A stretch of DNA of 64,000 bases from Eulemur rufifrons (Eukaryota; Chordata; Mammalia; Primates; Lemuridae): positions 252,392,843 to 252,456,842 of the forward strand of contig NC_090989.1 in assembly GCF_041146395.1 (NCBI RefSeq). Reading direction: 5' to 3'. The notes beneath the pieces are model-generated. The model had not been told where the DNA came from, ran no database searches, and saw only the letters and a list, made by a program, of their open reading frames with translations. Below, piece after piece: positions 33,041 to 45,320 of this stretch. The position numbers were made by a program, and so were the translations under genes. Every line of letters begins with the position of its first letter. Position 1 is the stretch's first letter.

Positions 33041-33169
33041 GGTGGCTCGGTGGCTCACGTCTGTAATTCTAACACTCTGGGAGGCCCAGGCGGGAAGATC
33101 CCTTGAGCCCAGGAGTTTGAGACCAGCATGGGCAACATAATGAGACCCCGTCTCAAAAAGAAAAAGAAG
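33041..33169 (+). repeat. Alu monomer (FLAM-like) inside Tigger1
   Basis: GGTGGCTCGGTGGCTCACG to GAGACCCCGTCTC plus an A/G tail. A single arm about 130 bp long. Confidence 0.85.
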
Positions 33170-34090
33170 TAAAATCTGTAGATGTGGCTGAATTGCTGCA
33201 ATTTCATAATCAAACTTAAATAGATGAGGAGCTCCTGCTGCTTATGAATGAAAAAAGAAAGTGGTTTCTTGAGATGGAAACTACTGGTGAAGATCCTGTG
33301 AACATTGTTAAAATGACAACAAAGTATTTAGAATATTACATAAACTTAGTTGATAAAACAGTGGCAGAGTTTGAGGGGACTGACTCCAATTTCGAAAGCA
33401 GTTCTGCTGTGGGTAAAATGCTATCAAACAGCATCACATGCTACAGAGAAATCTTTCATGAAAGGGAGAGACAATCAATGTGGCAAACTTCCGTGTTTTC
33501 TTATTTTAGGAAATGGCCACAGCCACCCCAACATTCAGTTACCAGCACTCTGATCAGTCAGCAACCATCAACATCCAGGCAAGACCCTCCACCAGCGAAA
33601 AGATTATGACTCGCTGAAGGCTCAGATGATCCTTAGCATTTTTTTTAACATAATGCCATTGCACACTTAATAGACTACAGTATAGTGTAAACATAACTTT
33701 TAAATGCACTGGGAAACCAAAAAATTTGTGTGACTTGCTTTATTTCGGTGCTCTCAAACTAGAACCCACAATATCTCCAAGGTATGCCTGCATCTGCATG
33801 TCAGGGGGCCTGTGATGGGGAACTCCCTGGCCAGTGAGAGATCCATGAATGGGCAGCTTGGACCACCACAGCCTGGGAAGGGCCCAGAAATCAGGGCCCA
33901 GAGCCCTCAGAAAGGAGGGTCTGGGTTACCCAACAGGCAAGCAATCCAGTCTGGCATGAAGTGCTGCTTGAAAGTTGAAAGTGGCGGTGGAGGGGGGTGG
34001 GGGACAGGTTACAATGGATGAATGGATGGTAGAGGAAGGAAATGAAGACTGACCCTCCTATGGTAAATTTTTATTCCTCTCCTTTTATTC

Positions 34091-34190
34091 CTTTTTCTTT
34101 TTTGAGCGACTGTCTCGCTCTGTTGTCCTGGGCCAGACTCGAACCTGCCTCAGCCTCCTTGGGACTGTAGGCGCGGGCCACCACGCCTGG
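34091..34190 (-). repeat. Short Alu-derived fragment, minus strand
   Basis: TTTTTGAGCGACTGTCTCGCTCTG at one end and GGCCACCACGCCTGG at the other, with the middle deleted. Confidence 0.7.
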
Positions 34191-34735
34191 CTTATTCCTC
34201 TTCTTTCTCCTGCAGTGACAGCATGAATTTAATGTAGGACGGGAGTGGGTCTGAGGGCGGGGTGGCAAATACTATCACCGTGTCCCCTCAGCCCTCACCA
34301 CGTGGTGCACGTCAGCCTTCAGGCCAGTTGCCAGGCGCAGCATTTTGCCTGCAGCTTTTGTGTACCCCAACACAAGGCAGGCCAGAAGTGCTGGGGAATC
34401 AATGCCTCCCTGCAAAGCAGCTCTCAAGCAAGGACTGGCGGGAACTGGCGTATGAATACCCCAGCAACCTCACCCACTGCACGGGGGAATAACCCCGAGG
34501 GCACGTGTTCTACACGGGCTCTCAGACTTCCCCACTAGTTTTAAGCCCCAGTTTCCACCATGGGTGTAAAACGGTATCTCATTTTTACTTTAAATTGCAT
34601 GTCCCTCACTCCTAGTGAATTTGAAACTATTTTCATGTTTCTTAGTCAGTTGGATTTGCTCTTCTGTTGAGGTTAGAATCCTTTGGGTGTATTTTTTTCG
34701 CCCCCTAGAATTTTATTTCGAAACATTTAAGCCTA

Positions 34736-35053
34736 GGCCGGGCGCGGTGGCTCACGCCTGTAATCCTAGCACTCTGGGAGGCCGAGGTGGGCGGATCGTT
34801 TGAGCTCAGGAGTTCGAGACCAACCTGAGCAAGAGCGAGACCCTGTCTCTACTAAAAATAGAAAGAAATTATATGGACAACTAAAATATATATAGAAAAA
34901 ATTAGCCGGGCATGGTGGTGCATGCCTGTAGTCCCAGCAACTCGGGAGGCTGAGACAGGAGGATCGCTTGAGCTCAGGAGTTTGAGGTTGCTGTGAGCTA
35001 GGCTGACGCCACGGCACTCACTCTAGCCTGGGCAACAGAGTGAGACTCTGTCT

Positions 35054-35085
<32 letters not shown>
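34736..35085 (+). repeat. Young-looking lemur-type Alu with 16-bp target duplication
   Basis: Full dimer, GGCCGGGCGCGGTGGCTCACG to a pure A tail of about 30. Perfect duplication GAAACATTTAAGCCTA (34720-34735 and 35086-35101). A perfect duplication and a long pure tail indicate a recent insertion. Confidence 0.96.
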
Positions 35086-35086
<1 letters not shown>

Positions 35087-35639
35087 AAACATTTAAGCCT
35101 AAAGGAAAGCTGAAAGAATGCTACAGTGAACACCCATTTATCCTTCATTTAGCACATCGGTCAAGGTCAGTCAGGGAAGCGGAACCATTAGCATATGCAT
35201 ATGCAACCATGGATATGTATACATACACACACACACATATGTATTTTTTTCACTTAAGAGACTTAGTACAGGGATATATTCCTACACAATTATGCAGCTG
35301 TTTGAGCTGGTTCAACAGTCTCTGAAGGGCGCCATCTTTGCTTCTGATGCCGGAGCTTGGAGTGTATAGGGCAGGGAGGGGGAAGGGAAGATAGGCAGAA
35401 AGTGGGGGAGGGAATGGACAAGCCAGAACCCAAGAGGATGGGCTGGAACCCGTCAGTCTCTCACTGCCTCCACTTCGATGACACAAATGTCCTGCGACAG
35501 AAGGCTGGCCTTCACCCACCGCGCTCTGCCGCTGCACAGGGCTGCGGGCCTTGCTAACGCACAGTTCTGTGGCGTCACAGGCACTCAGTAAGAAGAGCCA
35601 CGTGTTTCGTACCATTTATTATGTCATCTTTCCTTTCTC

Positions 35640-36084
35640 CAGTGAGTTGAATTGTCGTGTTTTTGTGTACATAATCACCTAGTTTGGGATTCTCTGTTCT
35701 ATTCCACTGATTAGTTTTTCCCATTTACCTATTGATTGGATTTAGTGACCTTACAATATGTTCTAATATTTGGTAAAGTGAATTTCACTAAATTTTTTCA
35801 TACCAAAATGTTTCTATTTAAAAAAAAAAATTTTTTTTCCTTGCTTATACTTTGACATACTAACTGTAATTATATTAACGTTATACTTTAAGTAGGGTTG
35901 ATTTTCTGTCCCAACCATGTTTTATATATTTTAGTAATGTTATACTGTGTAACTTTCTTCATAAGAGTACTAAGTGTTTGTCGATTAAACTTATGTGCCA
36001 TAGCATAGTGGGTGTAAAGGTAGTAGTGCCAAACTGCTGGGGTTCAAATTTAATTTTGTAAGCACAGTAATTTTGTTCTTTTTT
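35640..36084. other. AT-rich segment, possible inverted L1 fragment
   Basis: GGGATTCTCTGTTCTATTCCACTGAT (about 35676-35701) resembles antisense L1 ORF2. The remainder is AT-rich and unrecognised. Confidence 0.35.
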
Positions 36085-36096
36085 AAAACCAACCTT

Positions 36097-36800
<704 letters not shown>

Positions 36801-36824
36801 AATTCCCTTTGTCTGATATCAGTA

Positions 36825-36980
36825 CAGATGCTCCTTAAGATGGGGTTACGTTCTAATAAACCTGTCGTAAGCCTAAAATACTGTAAGTTGAAAATGCATT
36901 AAATACCTTGATAGCCCCATCATAAAGTTGAAAAACCACAGGTTGAATCATTGTAAGTAGGGAACCATCTATGTATAGAC
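36825..36980 (+). repeat. Old Tc1/mariner-Tigger-type MITE fragment
   Basis: GATGCTCCTTAAGATGGGGTTACG, then ATAAACCTGTCGTAAG and AAAATACTGTAAGTTGAAAATGC. This is a common primate DNA-transposon pattern. The family name is uncertain. Confidence 0.5.
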
Positions 36981-36983
36981 TCT

Positions 36984-37136
36984 GCCTTTTTTTTTTTTTT
37001 TAATTTTTTTTATTATTTAATTAAATAAATTAAAAAAATTTATTTATTAATTAAAATTTATTTATTTTTTATTTATTTATTTATTTATTATTAATAAAAA
37101 TTTATTTATTAATTAAAAAAATTTAATTTTATTTAT
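36984..37136. repeat. TTTA-rich / AT-rich simple sequence
   Basis: About 150 bp of nearly pure A/T, with TTTATTTA runs and short palindromes such as AATTAATTT-type blocks. It borders the next Alu and probably grew from its tail. Confidence 0.85.
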
Positions 37137-37458
37137 TTTTTTGAGGCAGAGTCCCGCTCTGTCACCCTGGCTAGAGTGCCGTGGCATCAGCCTAGCTCAC
37201 AGCAACCTCAAACTCTTGGGCTTAAGTGATCCTTCTGCCTCAGCCTGCCAAGTAGCTGGGACTACAGGTATGTGCCACCATGCCCGGCTAATTTTTTCTA
37301 TATATTTTTAGTTGTCCAGCTAATTTCTTTTTACTTTTTAGTAGAGACAGGGTCTCGCTCTTGCTCAGGCTGGTTTCGAACTCCTGAGCTCAAACGATCC
37401 ACCCGCCTTGGCCTACCCAGAGTACTAGGATTACAGGCGTGAGCCACCGCGCCCAGCC
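37137..37458 (-). repeat. Lemur-type Alu, minus strand
   Basis: TTTGAGGCAGAGTCCCGCTCTG to GAGCCACCGCGCCCAGCC, with the lemur-type linker in antisense (TATATTTTTAGTTGTCCAGC). Confidence 0.94.
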
Positions 37459-37526
37459 CTCCCCATATCTTTATTTTGAAACTTTATCACTTTGCTTTGT
37501 GTTTCTCTTAAGAAGTATGTACCTAA

Positions 37527-37890
<364 letters not shown>

Positions 37891-39365
37891 TCTAATTATC
37901 TTCTACTTCCTCCCTACCCCATGAAATGTGATCTTTAGATTACTTTCACCACCCTTCCTTCCTCTCCTTTTACCTACCCTCCCACCCCCTTAGACTTCAG
38001 GAACACCTTTACCTGCCCCTTATCCCCACCACCTGACTCCAGAGTTTTATTGAGCTAATTTAGTCCTTATGACAATTTCCCTTCCAGTGTGTCCCCACCT
38101 GTTTCAAGAGCCTTTATTTAGCATTTACACTGCACATTATAAATCGGCATGGTTCATTGCTCTCCACTGCTTTTTTGCCTCCTCTCTTCATCTTCCTCTG
38201 TTTTGAAGTCTCTGTTCTGACTCACTTCTTATTTCATTAGAGTCTCCCCTCAACAGTGTTTCTCAAATGAAGTACTTAGTGACTTCTGCAAATTTTCAAA
38301 TATCTTTCTGGGCTCCTTGGCTAGGTCCGGGTTGCAGGCATTTTCTTTCATTAGCCCATGTTCAGTTTGGCTGTCTTTTAACTTCCAGGGTTGCAGATGA
38401 GAAGAAAGAACTTGCTTTCTGCCTGAAAGTATGTAACATTTCCTATATCCTTAGAGTTTTGAAATTTTCCCCTCTATATAGCTGAGTGTGTATCTTTTCC
38501 TATCAATCTGGTCTGGAACTTAAGTCTGTCTTTAGCTCAGAGAAATTTCATTTATTATTTAATTATGACCTCTCCTTTCCTGGTCCTTTTCCTCCTGGAA
38601 CCCGCAGCATTTACAAGTTAGGTCTCCTGGGTCTATTCTAGTCTTCTATCTTTCACCACATGATTTGCATTTCTGTATTTTTGTTATATGTTTTGAGATA
38701 TTTCTTCTATTTAATTTTCTAGACCCATTTTTGGGTTCCAGCAATGACTATCATCTCCTTTATATATAGCAATTTTTAGTTCTGAGATCACATTTTCTAG
38801 TTCAAGGAAATCTTTTGTATTTGAGCTTCACACATATCTCCTCCAGGCTCTCATTTTTCTGTCAGGGACTCATGTGTCTCTGCTAGCAGATCTCTCTGCC
38901 CTCTGGGTTGTCGGCATTCTCCAGGCCTGAAGGGCTGAGAAATTCAATGCACCATTAGTTTTGGAGGGAGTCAGGAGGCCCAGGAAAGTCACTGATTGTC
39001 CTTAGGAAGCACGCTCTTTCTGGGACTTGCTTTCTTCCTGAAGGTCCTTGCTCTTGGCTCTGAGGCTGTTCTCCAGAATTTGTCTGCAGGGACCACTCTC
39101 TGCCTGGAAACCAGTGGTATCCACTTAAAGGCCATCGCCTCTGGCTGGAGTTGTCAGAACAGGTGTGGAAGGGAGAGCCTCACTAGGGCTGGCATATGCC
39201 AGAATTCCCTGCTCTGAGTAGTCTATGCATTCTTGACAAATACTGTACAATGATAATCACCAAAAGACAAAGCCAGAAACTGTCAAAATTAGTGGCCTCT
39301 GGGAAGAACGGGAGTAGGAATGGGGAAGTGGGAAGAGAGCCTTTGACTTTTATTTTCCCGTATAC
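37891..39365. other. Unrecognised pyrimidine- and AT-rich DNA
   Basis: C/T-rich stretch (37900-38060) followed by AT-rich sequence and a CT-rich part near 38880-39180. No gene, RNA or named repeat could be supported. Confidence 0.4.
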
Positions 39366-39569
39366 TAGAATTTCTCAGCCTCAGCACTATAAACTTTAGG
39401 GTGAGGAATTCTTTGTGGGTAGCTGACCCGTGTGTTGTGGGACGTTTAGCAGCATCCCTGACCTCTTCTCACTAGCACTTCCTCCCAGTTGTGACAACCA
39501 AAAATGTTTCCAGACATTCCCTCAAATGTCCCTTGGGAGGTGAAGTCACCCCTGGTTGAGAACCACTGT
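39366..39569 (-). repeat. hAT-Charlie-type MER element
   Basis: On the minus strand it starts CAGTGGTTCTCAACCAGGGG, continues GGGACATTTGAGGGAATGTC, and has TTGGTTGTCACAACTGGGAGG. It ends near GTGCTGAGGCTGAGAAAT. Family level only. Confidence 0.65.
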
Positions 39570-40846
39570 TGTGTACCCTTTGGTTCTATTTGATTTGTTT
39601 TTAACCCTGTGCACAAACTATCTCTAAAATTAAACCCCTAATTGAGGTCATAAGACTGAGGAGGAAATGTGAAGCTGTTGTGGGGAAACAGAAAGATGAA
39701 GTAGAGAATATACAGTAAAGGACAGGGAAGCAAGTTAGCAAGGTGGGAAGAAATTTGGACATCTCCAGAGATGGAGAACGTATCTGAGTGACAGATACTC
39801 TGGAGGAGCAGGATGATGAAGACCCACATACCCTGTCGTGGAGGCTCCCAGCGCTACAGAGATCCGAGATCCAATAACAGTCTGCATGGGTCCAGTCACA
39901 CCGTAGCTGCTGTTCTGAGATTCCCATGTCATTAGGCCTCCTAATTGCCCCAGGTGTCCTTACAATACACACCCCTTGCTCAGAGTCTGTTCCTTACAAA
40001 CAAAGGTCTGGTAGACTTAGCGCCTAATCAAAGAGATGCCCTTCCATCCCTCAGGTGTTGCCAGTACAATATTCACTTCTTAGCATCACACTTTAAGGAT
40101 CAAGCAAAACAACATGAGTGATGAATAGGCTGAAAATAAACTCTATAAAAGAACTGTAGTAGCAACTTTAGCAAGCGTTTCCTACAAAGGAAAACAAAAC
40201 AAAACAAAACAACCTAGGCCATTCATATGGGCTGACTCCCGATTCCTCTAGGACTGTCATATACAAGACAGAGAAGACTAATTGTATAGCTTAGGAGGCA
40301 GAACTGGTGAGAAAACTAACAAGGAGGTGGATTTTGGTTCAAAATGAAAACAGTTCTATCAATAAGAAAGATTGGAAAGAGCACTTGGTAAGGCGGTTAG
40401 GTCCCCAGCTCTGGAAATGTTCAAGAAGAGACTCATAGGGTAGTTCCTGCAGTGTGTGTAAGTTTGGGCTAGATCTGTCAACCTCCTTCCAGCTATATAA
40501 TTCTAGAAATGTATAAGCTAGGCAGGAGACCAGTTTAACCCACACATTAAATATCTTAGAGCCAAATGGAATGACAGTGCATTTAAGTCAGATGAGGGTG
40601 GCTCATGGAGGAATTGAGCAATAAGTGAAGATATCAGAGGTTCAGCATCTTCAGCTGCCCTGATCTGCTGGTCTTTCCCCACAGAATTAGTCAGAACTCG
40701 TGGTTACAAGAGATAGAAAACCTAACTTTGACATAAGCAAAAAAGGGAATTTATTGGCTTACATAACCAAAAAGATCAGAAGGCAGATCTAGTTCTGGGC
40801 ATGGTTGGATCCAAGGTTTCACATGAAGTCATTAAGACTTGGTCTC

Positions 40847-42762
40847 TCCAACCCACAGAATGGGAGAAAATATTTGCAAACTACCCATCTGACAAGGGAT
40901 TAATAACTAGAATATACAAGGAGCTCCAACAACTCAATAGCAAAAAATCAAATAATCCAGTTTAAAGAAGAGCAAAGGATCTGAATAGACATTTCTCAAA
41001 AGAAGACATACAAACTGTCAACGGGCATATGAAAAAATACTCAACATCATTAGTCATCAGAGAAATGCAAATCAAAACTATAATGAGCTATCATCTCACT
41101 CCAGTCAAAATGGCTTTCATAAAAAAGACAGGCAGTAACAAATGCTGGTGAGGATATGGAGAAAGGGGAACCCTTGTACACTGTTTGTGGGAATGTGAAT
41201 GAGTGCAACTGCTATGAAAAACAGTATGGAGGTTCCTCAAAAAACTAAAAATAGAACTCCCACATGACCCAGCAATCCCACTGCTTGGTACATATCCAAA
41301 GGAGGGGAATTCAGTATATTGAAAAGATATCTGCATTTCCATGTTTATTGCAGCATTATTCACAATAGCCAAGATTTGTGATAGCCTAAGTGTCCATCAA
41401 CAAATGAATGAATAAAGAAAGTGTGGTATAGATATACAATGGAATATTATACAGTCACAAAAAAGAATGAAATCCTGCCATTTGCAACAACATAGATGGA
41501 ACTGGAGAACATTATGTTAAGTGAAATAAGCCAAGCACAGAAAGACAAATCTCATATGTTCTGACTCATGTGTGGGAGCTAAATATTAAAAACAATTGTT
41601 CACATGGAGACAGAGTAGAATGATGGTTACCAGAGGCTGGGAATGGTATCAGGGATGGAGGGATAAAGTGGGGATGGTTAATGGGTGCAAAAATACAGTT
41701 AAATAGGTAGAATGAACAATATTTGCTAGCACAACAAGTTAAAATAGCTAAAAGAGGCCAGAGGGGAGCAGAAAACTATGGCGGTTTAGTTTGCTCAGAT
41801 TCTTCACGGGAACAGGAATGGCCCTTGTTTCAGGCCTACACTGTGTGCACCCAGAGTCAGGACCCACTTGTGGACAGTCTGGTTCAGCATGTGGAAGAAT
41901 GGCATTCAGTGAACTGTGCTATCACTTCAGATAAAGAAAATGTGGCTGCAGAGATCTCCTTGGGTCATGCTAAGCAGTTGCTAAGAGATACAATTGAACT
42001 GCAGACCCTTGGTGAAATATCTTTCAAAAGATCTCTGTATGAGGGGCTGAATGCAGAGCACCACAGAACTAAGATCACTGTCATCTTCCTGAAAGATGAA
42101 GAGTACCATTCTGTGCCTAACGTCACTGGAAGCAGTGTTGGTGGCCTTCTGGTTTTGATTGTGTTCATAGTCATCCTGTTCAAGAATGATACCTTTGGCC
42201 TGTAATTGGACTTTCCCTCTGTCTTTTCAGTGTGGCTTTTTTAGAAGAAAATATCAACAACTGAACTTGGAGAGTATAAGGAAAGCCCAGCAGAAATCAG
42301 AGAATCCGCTCACAGAAGAAAATTAGGACCTGTGTCCTCATCCATGGGGAGAGACTATCAACCAATCCTTGAATTTCTGGAGGATTGGTGTCCTTGTCCT
42401 GCTACTTCCTTTTTCCTTTAGGATGATCTAGAGCACTGCCGAACAAATTGTTTGTAGAATATTGTCTTTAAACCATACATTGTCCCCAAAGTGCATTTTT
42501 TGAAAAGTAAACCTGGGAAACATTTGGTATTAAATAAAGGTAAACTGTTTTCTTTACAAAAAATAAAATAAAGTAAAATAACTAAAACAGTGGAATTGGA
42601 ATCTTCCTAACACAAAGAAATGTAAACTGCCTGAGGTGATGGATACCCCAATTACCCTGATTTGATTAATTCACATTGTATGTCTGTATCAAAATATCAC
42701 AGGTACCCTATAAAGCTATACAACTATCATGTACCCCGTTATAATTAAAAATTTAAAAAAAA
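40847..42762 (+). mobile_element. L1 3' end (ORF2 tail and 3' UTR), carrying a nested retropseudogene
   Basis: Typical L1 ORF2 tail phrases occur in order: GAGAAATGCAAATCAAAACTA, CAGCAATCCCACTGCTTGGTA, ATAGCCAAGATTTGTGATAG and GGAACTGGAGAACATTATGTTAAG. The 3' UTR reads GGTGATGGATACCCCAATTACCC and an A-rich end at 42762. Target duplication AGACTTGGTCTC (40835-40846) and AGACGTGGTCTC (42763-42774). The 3' UTR is interrupted at 41754-42574. L1 is 5'-truncated and dead. Confidence 0.9.
41754..42574 (+). pseudogene. ITGAE: ITGAE processed pseudogene (3' part), with a 46-nt intron-like remnant
   Basis: The insert encodes the membrane-proximal extracellular end, transmembrane segment and tail of integrin alpha-E (CD103): FKRSLYEGLNAEHHRTKITV, GGLLVLIVFIVILFK, then after a gap CGFFRRKYQQLNLESIRKAQ and a stop. 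Then come a 3' UTR, a TTAAATAAAGG poly(A) signal near 42531-42540, and an A-rich tail. Target duplication AAAATAGCTAAAA (41741-41753) and AAAATAACTAAAA (42575-42587) sits in L1 3' UTR sequence. Between LFK and CGFF lie 46 nt (42185-42230) that end in a splice-acceptor-like TTTCCCTCTGTCTTTTCAG and contain an in-frame TAA. The rest of the gene is absent. The true ITGAE is on another chromosome (17p in human). The name rests on the recalled CGFFKRKYQQLNLES tail. Confidence 0.82.
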
Positions 42763-43539
42763 AGACGTGGTCTCCTTCCACGTTCCAATTGTTTCCCTCC
42801 ATGTAGCCAAAACCAGCTTGGAAGTTTAAACCCATCTTTGGCAGACTGCAGAGCAAAGCTGTGTTGGATAGCTTCCGAGACCCCTCCCAACTATAAGTAA
42901 TTCCTTAAGAACTTCCTGTCACTGAACCTTTGACTACCACAAAGACCCTTCCTCTTCAGATCTTAAGTTTATCCCTGTTCTCCCAGCTGGGATCTCAGGA
43001 AGATGGAAAAAACTGTGGCCCCAAAGGAACCTGGTATCTCCCCCTAAGGGGCTGCCCCCTGGGAATTTGCCTAGACCAGGCGCTCCTTCGGGTTGGAATC
43101 GTACACAGGTGAGGCAAGGGTCCACTAAGGAAAGCACCTGGAGTTATGGAGGGGGAGAGAAATAACAGGTATTTGGTAGGACAAGTTGACCAGCTAGAGA
43201 GGTGTGGTAAGAGGGGACCCTCGGAAGGCGTTTGAGGAGGATCTGGCTGCCCCAACTGAAGTTCCTAGATTCAGGGATCAAGTAGGAAGCTGCCACAGCC
43301 CTAGTGTTCAGTGCTGAGAGCCTGGTTCCGAGCACGCGCCTCGGTGACGGAGACAGGTAAGAAGGTAAGAAAAACTGAATGGTTGTAGAGAGACAAGGCA
43401 GAGGATCCGGGCTTTGGGGACTGGAAGGAAAACAAAGTTGAAATCATACCTCGCTATAGTTACACATGAAAAATAAAATTGTTTTACAGAAACTCAATTT
43501 ACAAGCTGGACAGTCATGTCATCCAGCTCCAAACCGAGA

Positions 43540-44060
43540 GAGTTGGCTACACTCTGCGAACTTGTGGGGCGGCCGCCGAGGGCGGCGGGCCCTGCGCTCT
43601 CGGGCGGCCCGAGCCGCGGGACTACAATTCCCGGGATGCCTCGGAACAGGTAGCAATACGCCTGCGCAGAGGCGGTGGCAACTCCACGTCTCGCCAGGCG
43701 GGGGCGCAGGGGGCTCAGTCCTGAGCGCACAGAAGCAACGAGCGCCGCGGCCAGCCACTGGCCGGGAGGGCGGGTTTGGGGGCGCACGTCTACCGCCTGG
43801 GTTGGCAGCGTTTGAGCCCTCGGCTCTGATTCCAGCCTCTGATTCCCTCCTCTCCCAGGGTAGAGGTGTCACGTCCTCCTGGCGCGAACACACTGAGCCA
43901 TCTTGAGAAGCATAGCCTCGCTCAGAACCCCACATCCCGCTGCCGGCGGTTCCCCGCATCCGGTGTCCGCCCCCAAAGCCACCCTCCCTCCCACGCAGCT
44001 CCAGCTGCCTGCCCTTAACCGCGGCCTGGGCGTCTCCTGGGGAGGCCCAGGCTGGGGTTC
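43540..44060. promoter_or_regulatory. Orphan CpG island with ZNF143/THAP11- and NRF1-type motifs
   Basis: A sharp GC- and CpG-rich block in AT-rich surroundings, with no coding exon recognised. ACTACAATTCCCGGGATGCC (43621-43640) matches the ZNF143/THAP11 promoter element. CCTGCGCAGA (43661-43670) is NRF1-like. In human I recall a distal 5' end of some CD72 transcripts at about this relative place, 2-3 kb from the SIT1 3' end. The direction of transcription is not fixed by the sequence. Confidence 0.65.
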
Positions 44061-44420
44061 TCAGAGGTCCAGGGACCCCGGGGCATTTGTTTTCTGGAGT
44101 TCCCTTCTCATTGGGACCACCAGGCCGCAATTAGGTCACGGTTCTCTCCTGGATGGTTTTCTCCGGCGCTCTAAGTGGGAAGGAGAGAAACTTGGAAGTG
44201 AAAGCCTCAGCTTCCTCTTTCTTCTGCCCCCAAACCTCAAAAAGGTCTGTCAAGCCGGACCTACCTCTACAGAGGCCCTAGGGGGAGACGGCCTAGACCT
44301 CAGTGAAATATCTAAGAAGGAGTTCGCCAGCCTGGAGCTTTCGCCACCGGAGGGACGGATCACAGATAGGCTATATATAGGGAAGGAGAGAGGAGCAACC
44401 AATGGAGTGCAAGGACTAAG

Positions 44421-44452
44421 GGTGTGTGTGTGTGTGTGTGTGTGTGTCTGAA

Positions 44453-44480
<28 letters not shown>
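44421..44480 (+). repeat. Compound GT / GA microsatellite
   Basis: A run of TG dinucleotides (about 44421-44447), then TCTGAA and a run of AG dinucleotides to about 44478. Confidence 0.95.
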
Positions 44481-44483
<3 letters not shown>

Positions 44484-44694
44484 TGTTGCCTTGGAATTGG
44501 GAGTGGGGGATGTTCGGTGTGCTAGGTAGGACCTTTTTATTTAACCTCCTAAACATCTCTTTCTAGTCCATCTCCTCCGCTCCATCCTCATTGCCACTGT
44601 CACCATTTTCTCTCAGATTTTGCAACAGCTTCCAAAAGGCACGGCCTGACTGCAGTCTGCTGGCCTCCGGATCAACACAGCAGCCAGCAGAGCT

Positions 44695-45050
44695 AGAGCC
44701 CAAATCCGACTCTGTTCATTCCTTGCTTAAAAACCTTCAGTGACTACCTTTCACCTCACCCACAGGATAAAGTCCAAACTCCTTGGTATGGTTTATAGGC
44801 CTAGTGTGACCTGGCTTCGGTCCACCCCTCCAGCCTCATCTTGCCATTTCCCCCTAACCCTACACTACCCTAACCATAACCCTATCCCTCCAGCCATGCT
44901 GAATGCACTTCTGTCAGCTCCTCCAGAGAAGCCTCTGCTTTGCCTTGTGGTTCCTTTTGCCTGGAACGTCTCTGTCCTTCAGTTCTCGCAGCAGACTCCT
45001 ACTACGTGTCATGTGCCTCCTTACAAGTCACTTCACCTATGAGCTCCTAT
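44695..45050 (+). repeat. L2 (LINE2) 3' fragment
   Basis: TAAAAACCTTCAGTGACTACC, CACAGGATAAAGTCCAAACTCC, TTGGTATGGTTTATAGGCC, CCTCCAGCCTCATCTTGCC and TTTTGCCTGGAACGTC are in L2 order. Confidence 0.75.
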
Positions 45051-45084
45051 AGAGGACCCTATATTTCTCTTATTTTGGTAATAC

Positions 45085-45320
45085 CTAGCATTACTGAGCA
45101 CGCATTGTCTTCTAAGTGCTCTACTTATAGCAATTCATTTAAACGTCACAACAGCCTTTTTTAAAAAAAATAGACACCATTAATATCCTCCCCATCTTAC
45201 AGATTCAGAAACCGAGGCCCAACTGCTCAAGAACACACAGCTGGTAAGTAGTAGACATGGAATTTCAACTCAGGCAGCCTGGCTCCCAAGCCCACAGTTC
45301 TAATCTCTGTGCCACCCTGC
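45085..45320 (+). repeat. MIR element
   Basis: ACTGAGCACGCATTGTCTTCTAAGTGCT, CCCATCTTACAGATTCAGAAACCGAGGC, CAAGAACACACAGCTGGTAAGTAG and the CTAATCTCTGTGCCACCCTGCC end are in MIR order. Confidence 0.8.

Larger units (their letters stand above)
40685..42990 (+). repeat. Old MER-type repeat split by an L1 insertion
   Basis: TCAGAACTCGTGGTTACAAGAG, GGGAATTTATTGGCTTACATAAC and CTGGGCATGGTTGGATCC up to 40846 look like a known MER class. The sequence resumes after 42774 with CCAATTGTTTCCCTCCATGTAGCC. Its right border is a guess. Confidence 0.45.

Noticed and set aside
41723..42205. 160-codon open frame that looks like a membrane protein
   Set aside because: It is the ITGAE retropseudogene read through into its L1 flank. 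The frame begins in L1 sequence and stops in the intron-like remnant.
44851..44890. Telomere-like CCCTAACCCTA and CCCTAACCATAACCCTA pieces
   Set aside because: They are short, irregular and lie inside an L2 3' fragment, so an interstitial telomere is not needed to explain them.
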